DNA from: Clostridium punense
GTDB taxonomy: Bacteria > Bacillota > Clostridia > Clostridiales > Clostridiaceae
DNA length: 64,000 nucleotides
Direction: 5' to 3'
Assembly: GCF_017874425.1 (NCBI RefSeq)
Contig: NZ_JAGGLL010000011.1
Span: forward strand, 59,772-123,771
Shown: positions 49,805 to 58,173 of the stretch, in pieces
How the letters are laid out: every line of letters starts with the position of its first letter
Position numbering within the stretch: the stretch's first letter is position 1
Translations under genes and position numbers: made by a program
The notes under the pieces: generated by a model
Told to the model about the DNA's origin: nothing
What the model saw: the letters and a program-made list of their open reading frames with translations, nothing else
Databases searched by the model: none

Positions 49805-50139
49805 AAAAATGGGCTACTCCCTTATTGTAGGGAATAGCATTGGTGGTGTAATCCTCTTTCTTATTTCTCCAGAATACTTGAAAAATGTTGATAGATCTTC
49901 TCAATTATTTCTCCATAAGGCTATTGAGATAGCATACTTATCTCCCTGGTTGGACTCTAGGCTATCTAACTCAAACAATGCACACTCTTCATTTGGTGCA
50001 GTATAAACTAATTTTAAATCTTCACAAAAATTTTTTTGTCTTTATAAGGTAAATATTTTATTGAGTTTTGTATTTGGTGAACAATACAGCGTTGAGTTTA
50101 GGTATATGAGAAAAGAACTTTTATAGCATCTTTAAAGCC
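49805..50139 (-). pseudogene. Decayed IS256/Mutator-type transposase fragment
   Basis: Reading the minus strand in shifting frames gives the central and late part of a Mutator-type transposase: GFKDAIKVLFSYT-stop-TQRCIVHQIQNSIKYLPYKD, then after a frameshift EDLKLVYTAPNEECALFELD, GDKYAISIALWRNN-stop-EDLS, TFFKYSGEIRKRIT, and after another shift TTNAI. CIVHQIRNS, WRNNW and TTNxIE are hallmarks of the family. At least three stops or frameshifts and missing ends make it non-functional. It marks the left edge of the lanthipeptide island. Confidence 0.9.
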
Positions 50140-50198
50140 TATTAACTAAATGATTGTAGATCTCTATTCCAAGCATCTTTTAAAAAATGTAAAAGCAT

Positions 50199-50255
50199 CA
50201 TGTGTCCTCCTTTGGATAACTATTTTAATTATAGCTATCTGAAGGGGGACACATG
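50199..50255. repeat. Imperfect palindrome next to the transposase remnant
   Basis: CATGTGTCCTCCTTTGGATA and TATCTGAAGGGGGACACATG, 17 of 20 positions complementary, 17-nt loop. It could be a transposon end or a fossil terminator. Confidence 0.5.
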
Positions 50256-50759
50256 CTTGTTTACACTCTCAAACTTAAAAAGTTCAAATTGACAGAGGAC
50301 TTAATTAATGAAGTAAGAAAGAATGGTGCTGGTCTAATGCCGGCCCTAGTAGACATATGGATTTACTTAGTATGAGAATCCGCGATGTATAAAACTTAAA
50401 AAATATAGGTTTGGACACTAAACAACTCATGCTAACTGTGCCTAATGTAAAAAAAGTATTAATGAATACTGTCACAAATAACATGATAATATATGTTACT
50501 GGTAGAGAGGGATGTAGTAATAGCAATATTATGCAGTTGAGTTCTTGATAGACAACACTTGTAGTAATTCCTGCTTTAGTTAAGTAAAAAAAATGTTTCA
50601 CATAATTTAAATTTGAACTAAGTATTAAAGATTAGTAAAACATTAAAAAGGTTTATAATACCTCTAATAATAGCCAGATAAAAAGGTTTGATACAGGAGT
50701 TTGAAATTTGGATTCTCTCTAGTATGATAGGGCTTGTTCTTATGAAAAAGGTAAAATAA

Positions 50760-50788
50760 TTGACATGCAACTTATGTAATTTTAAAAT
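50760..50788 (+). promoter_or_regulatory. Candidate promoter for the lanthipeptide operon
   Basis: TTGACA (50760-50765), 17-nt spacer, TAAAAT (50783-50788). The implied leader to lanM is about 430 nt, so a nearer promoter is possible. Confidence 0.5.
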
Positions 50789-51223
50789 ACATATTATTTA
50801 AATTGGGAAGTATATTTGAAGTTTAACTGTAAAAACCTTAAATATTAACTTCGCATAGAGTCAAAAATATATAGAATTATAAAACTAAATTATTTGTAAA
50901 TACTGTTTTGTTTGTTAAAATAATGCATAAAAATAGCATAAACAAGTTAGGCAACTAAAAAAAATAAAAAAATGTTGGCATGTATGTAATAAAATGTAAT
51001 AATATCTATATAGTGAAGTAAGATGTTTGATAAATAATAATTGCAGTGGTAATTAGTTTAGTTAAATAAGGATAAGATATTAGATGTATTTTAAAGTATG
51101 TCTATGCCGCAGGGTGTAAAAATTTAATTGGTAAAATAGGAGGTATGACAGTTATAAAAAAGATATTCAGTCATTAATACTTGACTTCATCAAATGGACA
51201 AATTAATTTTATGAGGTGAGAAA

Positions 51224-54200
51224 ATGGAGATTACTATTGAAGATATTATAAGTTTTTGGACAAAAATTGTCCCAGAAGCAAGTAGTAAACAGGAACTACG
51301 AGAGCTATGTATTAAGGCTTCTGGAGAGGATATTATAGACCTAGCTAATAGAGTACTAAAGCCTGATAGGGATTATAAAGATATTCTACATATTTTAGAT
51401 GAAGAAAAGTTTTATAAGTTAGACGAGATCGTTTCTGAATATAGAGATACAATCCCGTTTTTCTTTTTCTACGAGCCATATATTAATACAAGCTTAAGAA
51501 AATGGTTTGATTCAATATATAGTCTAGACATCTTATATGATATAAACATGTTTCTGAAGCAATGTATTTACAATTTGCTAAGACAGCTAGCTAGCATGGC
51601 AGCTAGAACGTTGATTCTCGAAATTAATATAGCTAGAATGAGTGAGAAGCTACAGGGGAATACAGAGAAGGAAAGGTTTTCGTACTTTCATTATAAAATG
51701 TTAACTAATAGGGAATATTGCTCTAGTTTATATTTTGAATATTATGAATTGTCAAAAATAATGGCGCAAAAAACCAATGACTATTTTGCATATATTTATG
51801 AGATGTTGACAAATATCAAGAGTGAAGTTGGAATAATTTCTCGTCACTATAATATAGAAAAAGAAAAGTTAATTATAGAAAGTATTAGTACAAGTGCTGG
51901 CGATGAGCATATCTCTGGAAAAGCAGTTGCAATTATTAACTTTATTGAAAACTTCAAATTAGTATACAAACCTAGAAACTTAGGCTTTGATATTGGATTT
52001 CAAAATATTTTAGAGTGGATAGAAATTAAATCAAAAGGATCAGTGCTCCCAATGAAAAAACTTAAGATTATAGAGCGAAGAGAATTTGGACTTGTTGAGT
52101 ATGTAGATAATAATGAATGCTACTCAGTGGAAGAAATCAAAGAGTTTTATATAAAAATAGGACAATATATCGCAATATTACACTCTCTAAATGCAGTTGA
52201 TTTTCACAGTGAGAATATTATTGCAGATGGAAAAGACCCAGTACTAATTGATTTAGAAACATTGTTCCACCCATATGTAAAAATACATTCTGAAGAAATG
52301 TATACCGAATCCGAAAAAGTTGCTAATGAAGTGATTGAGAACTCAGTTCAGTCAATAGGCATACTGCCATTTTACATAATGAATGAAGCAGTATCTGATG
52401 CAAAGATGGATATAAGCGGACTTGGGGGAGCAATGGAACAGAAATCCCCATATAAATCTTATGTAGTGAATAATGAATATACAGATAGAATAGAGGTTAG
52501 CAGAGAACATTTAAATATTGAACCAGATAAAAATAATCCGAAACTAAATGGGGAAATACAAAAGTCAGAAAATTTTGTAGATAGCATAATTCAAGGATTT
52601 AAAGCCTGCTATGCTACAATTCTAGATAATAGAATGGACTATTCTAGAAAAGTGAATAATGCCTTTATTGGTAATACTAATAGAATAATTATAAGGCCTA
52701 CTAGAGATTATACGCAGCTTCTTAATACCAGCTATCATCCTGATTTGCTAAGAAATGAAGAAGATAGAATTGTTTTCTTCAGTAGATTAGGTGGTAATGT
52801 AAGCGAAGAAAGAGTTAAAATTCTTAGACTAGAGTTAAAAAGCCTTCTAAATGGTGAAGTTCCATGTTTTAATTGTAAAATAGATTCAAAACACGTATAT
52901 GATGTCAGGAATGAGGTTTATGTAAATTTTATAGAAGAATGCCCTATAGATATAGTTAAAAAAAGAATTGCGAGTTTTTCAGATGAAGATTTAGTTCGTC
53001 AAATAAAGTTTATTGAAGTAGCGTTTAAAACAAAAGAAAGCGATTATGAAAAAGATAAGACTTTTATAGATTTTAACAATGTCGAATTAGGAAGTAGTAA
53101 TATTTCTAAAGAAAAGTATATAGAATTAGCTGTCCAGATGGGGGATTATATCCTGAAAGATAGCATACTCGACAAAAGTGAAACCAACAATAGAACTTGG
53201 ATTAGTGCTATTCTCAAAGGTAGAAATGAAAGCTGTTTAGTTCTAAATCCTATAGGAGATGACCTATACAATGGAAATGCAGGAGTGGCATTATTTTTAA
53301 TATACCTTGGGTACTCAACTGGCCAAGATAAGTATGTAGAAGCCGCTAGTCAGGCGCTTGAGTCAAGAAGAGTATTTATAGATAAAGCGCCTAAAAGCTA
53401 TCCTTTCTCAATAGGAGCCTTTAACGGACTAAGTGGAACAATATATACTCTTGATAAATTGATCACATACGGGAAAAGAAGCTGTGACATAGAATACATT
53501 GGGAAATATGTTAGATATCTTGATGACATAATTTACATGGACAAGCAATATGACCTTATGGGTGGTGCTTTAGGCTGTATAGCTGTATTACTGCCAATGA
53601 TCAGAAGGAAGGCTTATCCCCAATTTGAAAGTATAATGAAGTCAGTTGTGACTAAGTGTTGTAAGCATTTAATTAAAAATGGTTATAAAGCCGATGTTGG
53701 GGGTATTACTTGGGGAGACATAATGAAATCTACTGGGTTCTCACATGGTAATGCCGGAGTTGTCGCATACTTAAAACAATTAGCTAATGAGAATTGGCTA
53801 CAGGATGTTAAAAATCTAGATTTTGTTATAGATGAAGCACTTCAATTTGAAAGAGCATTATATGTGCCAGAAGTAAGAAACTGGTATAAGACAAATGAAA
53901 AAGAAGAGGTTGCATTTGGGTGGTGCCATGGAGCACCAGGAATATTGCTAAGCAAGTGTTTACTAAAATCTTTTGGATTCCATGACAATAAACTAGATGA
54001 TGAAATTGAACATGCTATACAAACAACTAAGAATAATGGCTTTGGCAATAACCCATCTTTATGCCATGGTGATTTAGGCAATCTAGAGATTTTATACATA
54101 GCTTCCAAGGTTCTAAAGGATGAGAAACTTCAAGAAGAATGCATGCATGTGTTTGATGATATATTTGAAAAAGTAATTGCAAAAAGGTGGAATGGTCAAT

Positions 54201-54313
54201 CCTACAGAGGTATTGAATCTTTCAGCTTAATGGTTGGATTAGCTGGTTTTGGATATTCCTTATTAAAATTTTACAAACCAGATAGCATACCATCTATACT
54301 ATGGCTAGAATAG
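51224..54313 (+). CDS. lanM: Class II lanthipeptide synthetase LanM (first)
   Basis: 1029 residues. The N-terminal DUF4135 dehydratase has the lipid-kinase-like catalytic elements DFHSEN (Asp326, His328, Asn331) and IDLET (Asp343, Glu345). It phosphorylates and then eliminates Ser/Thr of the precursor. The C-terminal LanC-like cyclase has GFSHGNAG (His841), WCHGAPG (Cys901) and LCHGDLGN (Cys947, His948); Cys901, Cys947 and His948 are the zinc ligands. All catalytic motifs look intact. Start: ATG after GAGGTGAG. It lies directly before three beta-like precursors, so it probably modifies some or all of them; this pairing is inferred. Confidence 0.96.
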   Translation: MEITIEDIISFWTKIVPEASSKQELRELCIKASGEDIIDLANRVLKPDRDYKDILHILDEEKFYKLDEIVSEYRDTIPFFFFYEPYINTSLRKWFDSIYSLDILYDINMFLKQCIYNLLRQLASMAARTLILEINIARMSEKLQGNTEKERFSYFHYKMLTNREYCSSLYFEYYELSKIMAQKTNDYFAYIYEMLTNIKSEVGIISRHYNIEKEKLIIESISTSAGDEHISGKAVAIINFIENFKLVYKPRNLGFDIGFQNILEWIEIKSKGSVLPMKKLKIIERREFGLVEYVDNNECYSVEEIKEFYIKIGQYIAILHSLNAVDFHSENIIADGKDPVLIDLETLFHPYVKIHSEEMYTESEKVANEVIENSVQSIGILPFYIMNEAVSDAKMDISGLGGAMEQKSPYKSYVVNNEYTDRIEVSREHLNIEPDKNNPKLNGEIQKSENFVDSIIQGFKACYATILDNRMDYSRKVNNAFIGNTNRIIIRPTRDYTQLLNTSYHPDLLRNEEDRIVFFSRLGGNVSEERVKILRLELKSLLNGEVPCFNCKIDSKHVYDVRNEVYVNFIEECPIDIVKKRIASFSDEDLVRQIKFIEVAFKTKESDYEKDKTFIDFNNVELGSSNISKEKYIELAVQMGDYILKDSILDKSETNNRTWISAILKGRNESCLVLNPIGDDLYNGNAGVALFLIYLGYSTGQDKYVEAASQALESRRVFIDKAPKSYPFSIGAFNGLSGTIYTLDKLITYGKRSCDIEYIGKYVRYLDDIIYMDKQYDLMGGALGCIAVLLPMIRRKAYPQFESIMKSVVTKCCKHLIKNGYKADVGGITWGDIMKSTGFSHGNAGVVAYLKQLANENWLQDVKNLDFVIDEALQFERALYVPEVRNWYKTNEKEEVAFGWCHGAPGILLSKCLLKSFGFHDNKLDDEIEHAIQTTKNNGFGNNPSLCHGDLGNLEILYIASKVLKDEKLQEECMHVFDDIFEKVIAKRWNGQSYRGIESFSLMVGLAGFGYSLLKFYKPDSIPSILWLE

Positions 54314-54443
54314 TGATTTTAACTTGTTACAAATTTAATCTGCTATAGATATTTAGGCTTAGCTAAATATTAGTAGCATGAAATTTCATATATAAAAAAT
54401 AAAAGGTTGATTATTGAATATTAGAGAGGGGGGGGAGGATTTT

Positions 54444-54620
54444 ATGGCAGATTATCAAAAGGTTACAGGATTTGTTTCAGTACAAGAATTAGAAGAGGTA
54501 ACAGAGGTCGATAATGGTGCAATTGCTTGGGTTTCTGTTTTAGCAACAGCTGCTTTTACAGTTAAACTTGCCAGTGCAGTAGTTTGTGAAACTGGTGCAT
54601 GTACAGGATATTGCAATTAG
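54444..54620 (+). CDS. lanA: Lanthipeptide precursor, beta-like 1
   Basis: 58 residues. Acidic leader with TGFVSVQELEE, then a GA-type cleavage site (EVDNGA, residues 21-26), giving a predicted 32-residue core starting IAWVSVLATAAF. The core is hydrophobic, with Ser/Thr at 31, 35, 39, 44, 50, 54 and Cys at 48, 53, 57, ending CETGACTGYCN. The TxxCTxxC end is the same plan as the CPTTKCTxxC end of beta peptides such as those of haloduracin and lacticin 3147, where it forms the last two rings. The start is ATG 54444 after GGGGGGGAGGA. Confidence 0.9.
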   Translation: MADYQKVTGFVSVQELEEVTEVDNGAIAWVSVLATAAFTVKLASAVVCETGACTGYCN

Positions 54621-54672
54621 AAAATTAAAGTTAATTAAACAGAGATTTTAAAAATCATGTTTTATTAACTTA

Positions 54673-54690
54673 TTATAATAGTATTAAGAT
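54673..54690 (+). repeat. Inverted repeat, left copy (flanks lanA2-lanA3)
   Basis: TTATAATAGTATTAAGAT, the exact reverse complement of 55176-55193. It contains TATAAT about 36 nt before the lanA2 start. Confidence 0.75.
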
Positions 54691-54714
54691 TTTAACTTGA
54701 ATGGAGGGGAAATC

Positions 54715-54891
54715 ATGAAAAAATATAATGATATAACAGGTTTTGTTTCAGTAGAAGAGCTTGAAGAAGTTTCTAATGAAGCTCAAGGTGGAATAGCATT
54801 AAGTGCAATTACATTTGTTACAGGAACCGTCATATGGATAGCTACAAGGGCCGTTTGTGAAACGGGTGCCTGTACAAGCTATTGTAAATAG
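54715..54891 (+). CDS. lanA: Lanthipeptide precursor, beta-like 2
   Basis: 58 residues, same length and plan as the first precursor. Leader with TGFVSVEELEEVSN, a true double-glycine site (EAQGG, to residue 26), and a 32-residue core starting IALSAITFVTGT. It ends CETGACTSYCK with Cys at 48, 53, 57. The core differs from copy 1 mostly in its hydrophobic N-terminal two-thirds. The start is ATG 54715, after GGAGGGG; an ATG-like frame extension upstream overlaps that ribosome site. Confidence 0.9.
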   Translation: MKKYNDITGFVSVEELEEVSNEAQGGIALSAITFVTGTVIWIATRAVCETGACTSYCK

Positions 54892-54910
54892 AAGAGAGGT
54901 GAATTTTATT

Positions 54911-55099
54911 ATGCAAAATAACTACAACTTAAGCACTGGCTTTGTGTCTATAGAGGAACTAGAAGAGGCCTCAAATGACATAGGAGTAGCAGGTGCATTT
55001 ACTACTATAGCATGTGCAGCAATAGGTCTTAGTATCGCAATACTTACAGTAGCTGCATGTCCAACTGAAAGTGGTGCATGTACAGGGTATTGTAGATAA
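54911..55099 (+). CDS. lanA: Lanthipeptide precursor, beta-like 3
   Basis: 62 residues. Leader TGFVSIEELEEASND, cleavage expected after GVAGA (residue 29), core of 33 residues starting FTTIACAAIGLS. It has four Cys (35, 50, 57, 61) instead of three and ends CPTESGACTGYCR. The CPT plus SxxCTxxC arrangement, and the early TxxAC, make it the closest of the three to classical beta peptides. The start is ATG 54911 after AGAGAGGTGAA, 19 nt after the previous gene. Confidence 0.9.
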   Translation: MQNNYNLSTGFVSIEELEEASNDIGVAGAFTTIACAAIGLSIAILTVAACPTESGACTGYCR

Positions 55100-55175
55100 T
55101 TCTATAAGGAAATGAGATTATTGCAGTAGTTTAGTTTTGCAACAATATCTTAGCTGATAAGTTTGTATTTTAGTA

Positions 55176-55193
55176 ATCTTAATACTATTATAA
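55176..55193 (-). repeat. Inverted repeat, right copy
   Basis: ATCTTAATACTATTATAA, perfect partner of 54673-54690. The pair brackets lanA2 and lanA3 and the non-coding DNA around them. Confidence 0.75.
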
Positions 55194-55220
55194 CGCTTTT
55201 TAAGAGGGGAAGTATAAAAT

Positions 55221-58145
55221 ATGATGGAAGTTGATTGTATTGCTAAAGTAAAAGAAATATTAGAACATTTTAATGAAACACAAATAGAAGGGATCTTACA
55301 AACTGATAAACTTGATAAGACCAATATATTTGATAACTTTTATAAGGAATATCTATGGTATTTTGAGATAAATCTAAAAAGTATTTTATCAGATTTGAAA
55401 AATTTAGACTTTGGTATGAAAGAGGACAAGATTGTTTTCAGCTGTCTGCAGTCTCTTCGTAACGATTTAATAGATATAAGCAAGAAAATACTAATTTCTG
55501 AATTATATAAAATGAAGGAAAAAGATCAATTGATAGGAAAAAATAAATATGAAAGATATGAATATTTTAATAGTCTACTCACTGGGAATAAGCAATTAGA
55601 GATTATTGAAGCGAACCCCGTGATGGCATTCCTTATCATAAATAAACTTCAAACTAAGTTAAATTTAATTAAAGAATGTTTTGAAAGATTTGCATGTGAT
55701 TATAAAGAAATAAAATATGCATTTGATTTAGATATAAAAAATTTAGAAAATATATGGCTAGATGAAGGTGACACCCATAATGATGGGAAATCAGTTATCA
55801 TACTAGAATTCAATTATAAAAAGAAATTAGTGTACAAGCCTCATACGATGGCTCCTGATGAGTCTTTTGGAAAGTTGGTAAATTACATAAATGACTCAAG
55901 ATATTTAAAATGTCCTTTAAAAGTGGCTAAGGCTATAAATAAGGGCAGATATGGATGGCAAGAATTTATTAAGCATAAGCAATGTGACAATATTAATCAA
56001 ATAAAAGACCATTTCTACAGAATAGGGGTGCTTTTATCGATTTTTAATATAATAAAGTCGAAAGATTTTCATTATGAGAATATTATAGCGAATGGAGAAT
56101 ATCCAGTTCCAATTGATTTAGAAACTATATTAAGTAATAGTAAAAATGAACTAAGTGTACATGAATACGGCTTGGCTGAGGCCTTTGTCAAAGAAATTGA
56201 CCAATCAATATATGGTTCATTGATGATTCCACAAAATTTGGAGATGTTCAAATTTAGTGTTGACTTAAGTGGAATAAATGGCGGAAGTTATGAAGCTCAA
56301 AGCATAGAGTTTACAAGAATATTAAATACAGGAACAGATGAAATTGGCTATGAGAGAGTAAAGGACAGCATTGGAGAGAAGCAAAATAGAGTTAAGTATA
56401 ATGGAAAGGTAGTGGAACTTCAGGAATATATACCTGATATAGAGAAAGGACTTAGTGATGGATATGATTTTTTCATTGAAAATAAAGAGAAATTAATATC
56501 ATTAATAATGGATGGTAAAGTATTTTCTGGTGAATATAGACAGGTTCTAAGAGCAACAGCAAATTATGTTAAGTTTATTGATGCGGCTATTCACCCTGTA
56601 TATACAAATGATTTCGAAAGCAGAATCAAAGTATTTAATTATTTATATGGCAAAGGTCAGTTAACGGATGAAAGAAAGACTAGAGTTAATTCTGAAATAA
56701 ATCAACTGCTTAAAAATGATGTTCCATACTTCTGGGCTAAATTTGATACTCATGACTTACACAGCGCAGATGGTACTTGTTTGAAAGATTATTACCAAAG
56801 AACTATATGCGAATCAGTGGTGGGAAAAATACAACTAGCAGATAAAAAGGAAAAAGAAAAGCAGATATTATACATGAAGGCTTCAATAGCAAGTCTGATA
56901 AGTATTCAGAATTCTAATAAATATACTGAAAAATATGCTAATGATATATTCTCCAATATGGTAGAGCATCATAACAAATCTGATAGGTATATACAAATAG
57001 CCAAGAAGATTGGTGAGTATCTAGCAGATATGGCTATTTGGAATTCAGATAAGGATAAATGCTCATTTATGGCTTTAAATTATCAGACAGATGGATGTAT
57101 TAAATATGGGCCGTTAAATGTAAAATTATATGAAGGGTCTGGATTATTACTATTTTTATCACAATTAAGCAGATTGACTGGAGATAATAAATATAAGAAA
57201 ATTGTTGAAAGTGCAATATTGGGTTTTGATGAGTTATTTAACAAGATAGAATTACAAATTACATCTGAAGGAGTTTTTACAGGAATTGGGTCACTCACAT
57301 TCACATATTACAGCTTATGGACGATAACTAAAGATAAGTTGTTTTACGATAGATATAAAGAATGTCTAAAAAGATTAATAGATTTTGATTTTTCAAAAAG
57401 TGAAGTTATTGATGTCATAGATGGTGTGGCAGGCTTAAGTATAATGGGCTCAAATATTTATGAAAAAGAAAATGATGATATGTTACTAGAATTAATGGAA
57501 AAGTGCGGTGAGAAACTATATTCTGAACTTGCCGAGGAGAAAGATGGATACTTAACAGGCTTTTCACATGGATATGCTGGGTTTAGCACAGCTTTATTTA
57601 TGTTAGCTCAGCATCTTAATAATGAGAAATACTATAATTTAGGCAAGGATTTGGTTAGAAAAGAAAATGAGTATTATAGTGAAGAAAAGAAAAATTGGAA
57701 AGATTTAAGACCTAACCATCATGAGGCTGATCCGGTATTTTGGTGCCATGGTGCAGCTGGGATAGCCTTATCAAGGGCAATATCTAAAGAGTACTTAAAA
57801 GAAAATGATAAATGTTTTTTAGACCGAGATATAGATTTAGCGGTGAGTAAAACTTTAGAGTATGGATTTACTTCTGATATGAATCAGAGCTTATGTCATG
57901 GAAGCTTTGGAAATATTGATTGTCTTTTATCAGTTGCCATTAAAACAAAAGATTTAGAATTATTAGAAAGAGTATACCTTACTGTAGATGCAGAATGTGA
58001 AAAAATAATTAAAAATGGTATAGAATGTGCTAATCCGCTGAGAGTAGAAACAATTAATTTTATGCTAGGTATTTCAGGAGTGGGATATCAGCTACTCAGA
58101 CTTTACGATAACAACATTCCATCAATTTTATCATTGCAAGTGTAA
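55221..58145 (+). CDS. lanM: Class II lanthipeptide synthetase LanM (second)
   Basis: 974 residues. Dehydratase motifs DFHYEN (Asp282, His284, Asn287) and IDLET (Asp299, Glu301). Cyclase motifs GFSHGYAG (His783), WCHGAAG (Cys842) and LCHGSFGN (Cys892, His893), so all zinc and catalytic residues are kept. Overall it is only distantly similar to the first LanM, as in known two-component lantibiotics where each synthetase modifies one peptide. I infer that this one serves the alpha-like precursor at 60431. Start: ATG 55221 or 55224 after AGAGGGGAAG. Confidence 0.95.
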   Translation: MMEVDCIAKVKEILEHFNETQIEGILQTDKLDKTNIFDNFYKEYLWYFEINLKSILSDLKNLDFGMKEDKIVFSCLQSLRNDLIDISKKILISELYKMKEKDQLIGKNKYERYEYFNSLLTGNKQLEIIEANPVMAFLIINKLQTKLNLIKECFERFACDYKEIKYAFDLDIKNLENIWLDEGDTHNDGKSVIILEFNYKKKLVYKPHTMAPDESFGKLVNYINDSRYLKCPLKVAKAINKGRYGWQEFIKHKQCDNINQIKDHFYRIGVLLSIFNIIKSKDFHYENIIANGEYPVPIDLETILSNSKNELSVHEYGLAEAFVKEIDQSIYGSLMIPQNLEMFKFSVDLSGINGGSYEAQSIEFTRILNTGTDEIGYERVKDSIGEKQNRVKYNGKVVELQEYIPDIEKGLSDGYDFFIENKEKLISLIMDGKVFSGEYRQVLRATANYVKFIDAAIHPVYTNDFESRIKVFNYLYGKGQLTDERKTRVNSEINQLLKNDVPYFWAKFDTHDLHSADGTCLKDYYQRTICESVVGKIQLADKKEKEKQILYMKASIASLISIQNSNKYTEKYANDIFSNMVEHHNKSDRYIQIAKKIGEYLADMAIWNSDKDKCSFMALNYQTDGCIKYGPLNVKLYEGSGLLLFLSQLSRLTGDNKYKKIVESAILGFDELFNKIELQITSEGVFTGIGSLTFTYYSLWTITKDKLFYDRYKECLKRLIDFDFSKSEVIDVIDGVAGLSIMGSNIYEKENDDMLLELMEKCGEKLYSELAEEKDGYLTGFSHGYAGFSTALFMLAQHLNNEKYYNLGKDLVRKENEYYSEEKKNWKDLRPNHHEADPVFWCHGAAGIALSRAISKEYLKENDKCFLDRDIDLAVSKTLEYGFTSDMNQSLCHGSFGNIDCLLSVAIKTKDLELLERVYLTVDAECEKIIKNGIECANPLRVETINFMLGISGVGYQLLRLYDNNIPSILSLQV

Positions 58146-58173
58146 CTAAAATAGAAATAGTGAGGTGATAGCT

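Larger units (their letters stand above)
50140..51223. other. Gene-free region before the lanthipeptide cluster
   Basis: About 1.1 kb. It contains an imperfect palindrome at 50199-50255, stop-ridden frames with no recognisable family, and a promoter-like pair at 50760-50788. No LanR/LanK-type regulator is present. Confidence 0.45.

Noticed and set aside
49809..50006. 65-codon plus-strand frame
   Set aside because: It is antisense to the transposase remnant and has no family features of its own.
50305..50601. 98-codon minus-strand hydrophobic frame
   Set aside because: No ribosome site, low-complexity composition and no recognisable family; probably accidental in AT-rich decayed DNA.
54857..54910. 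Longer N-terminus for the third precursor
   Set aside because: The frame extension overlaps the end of the second precursor and lacks a ribosome site; AGAGAGGTGAA sets the start at 54911.
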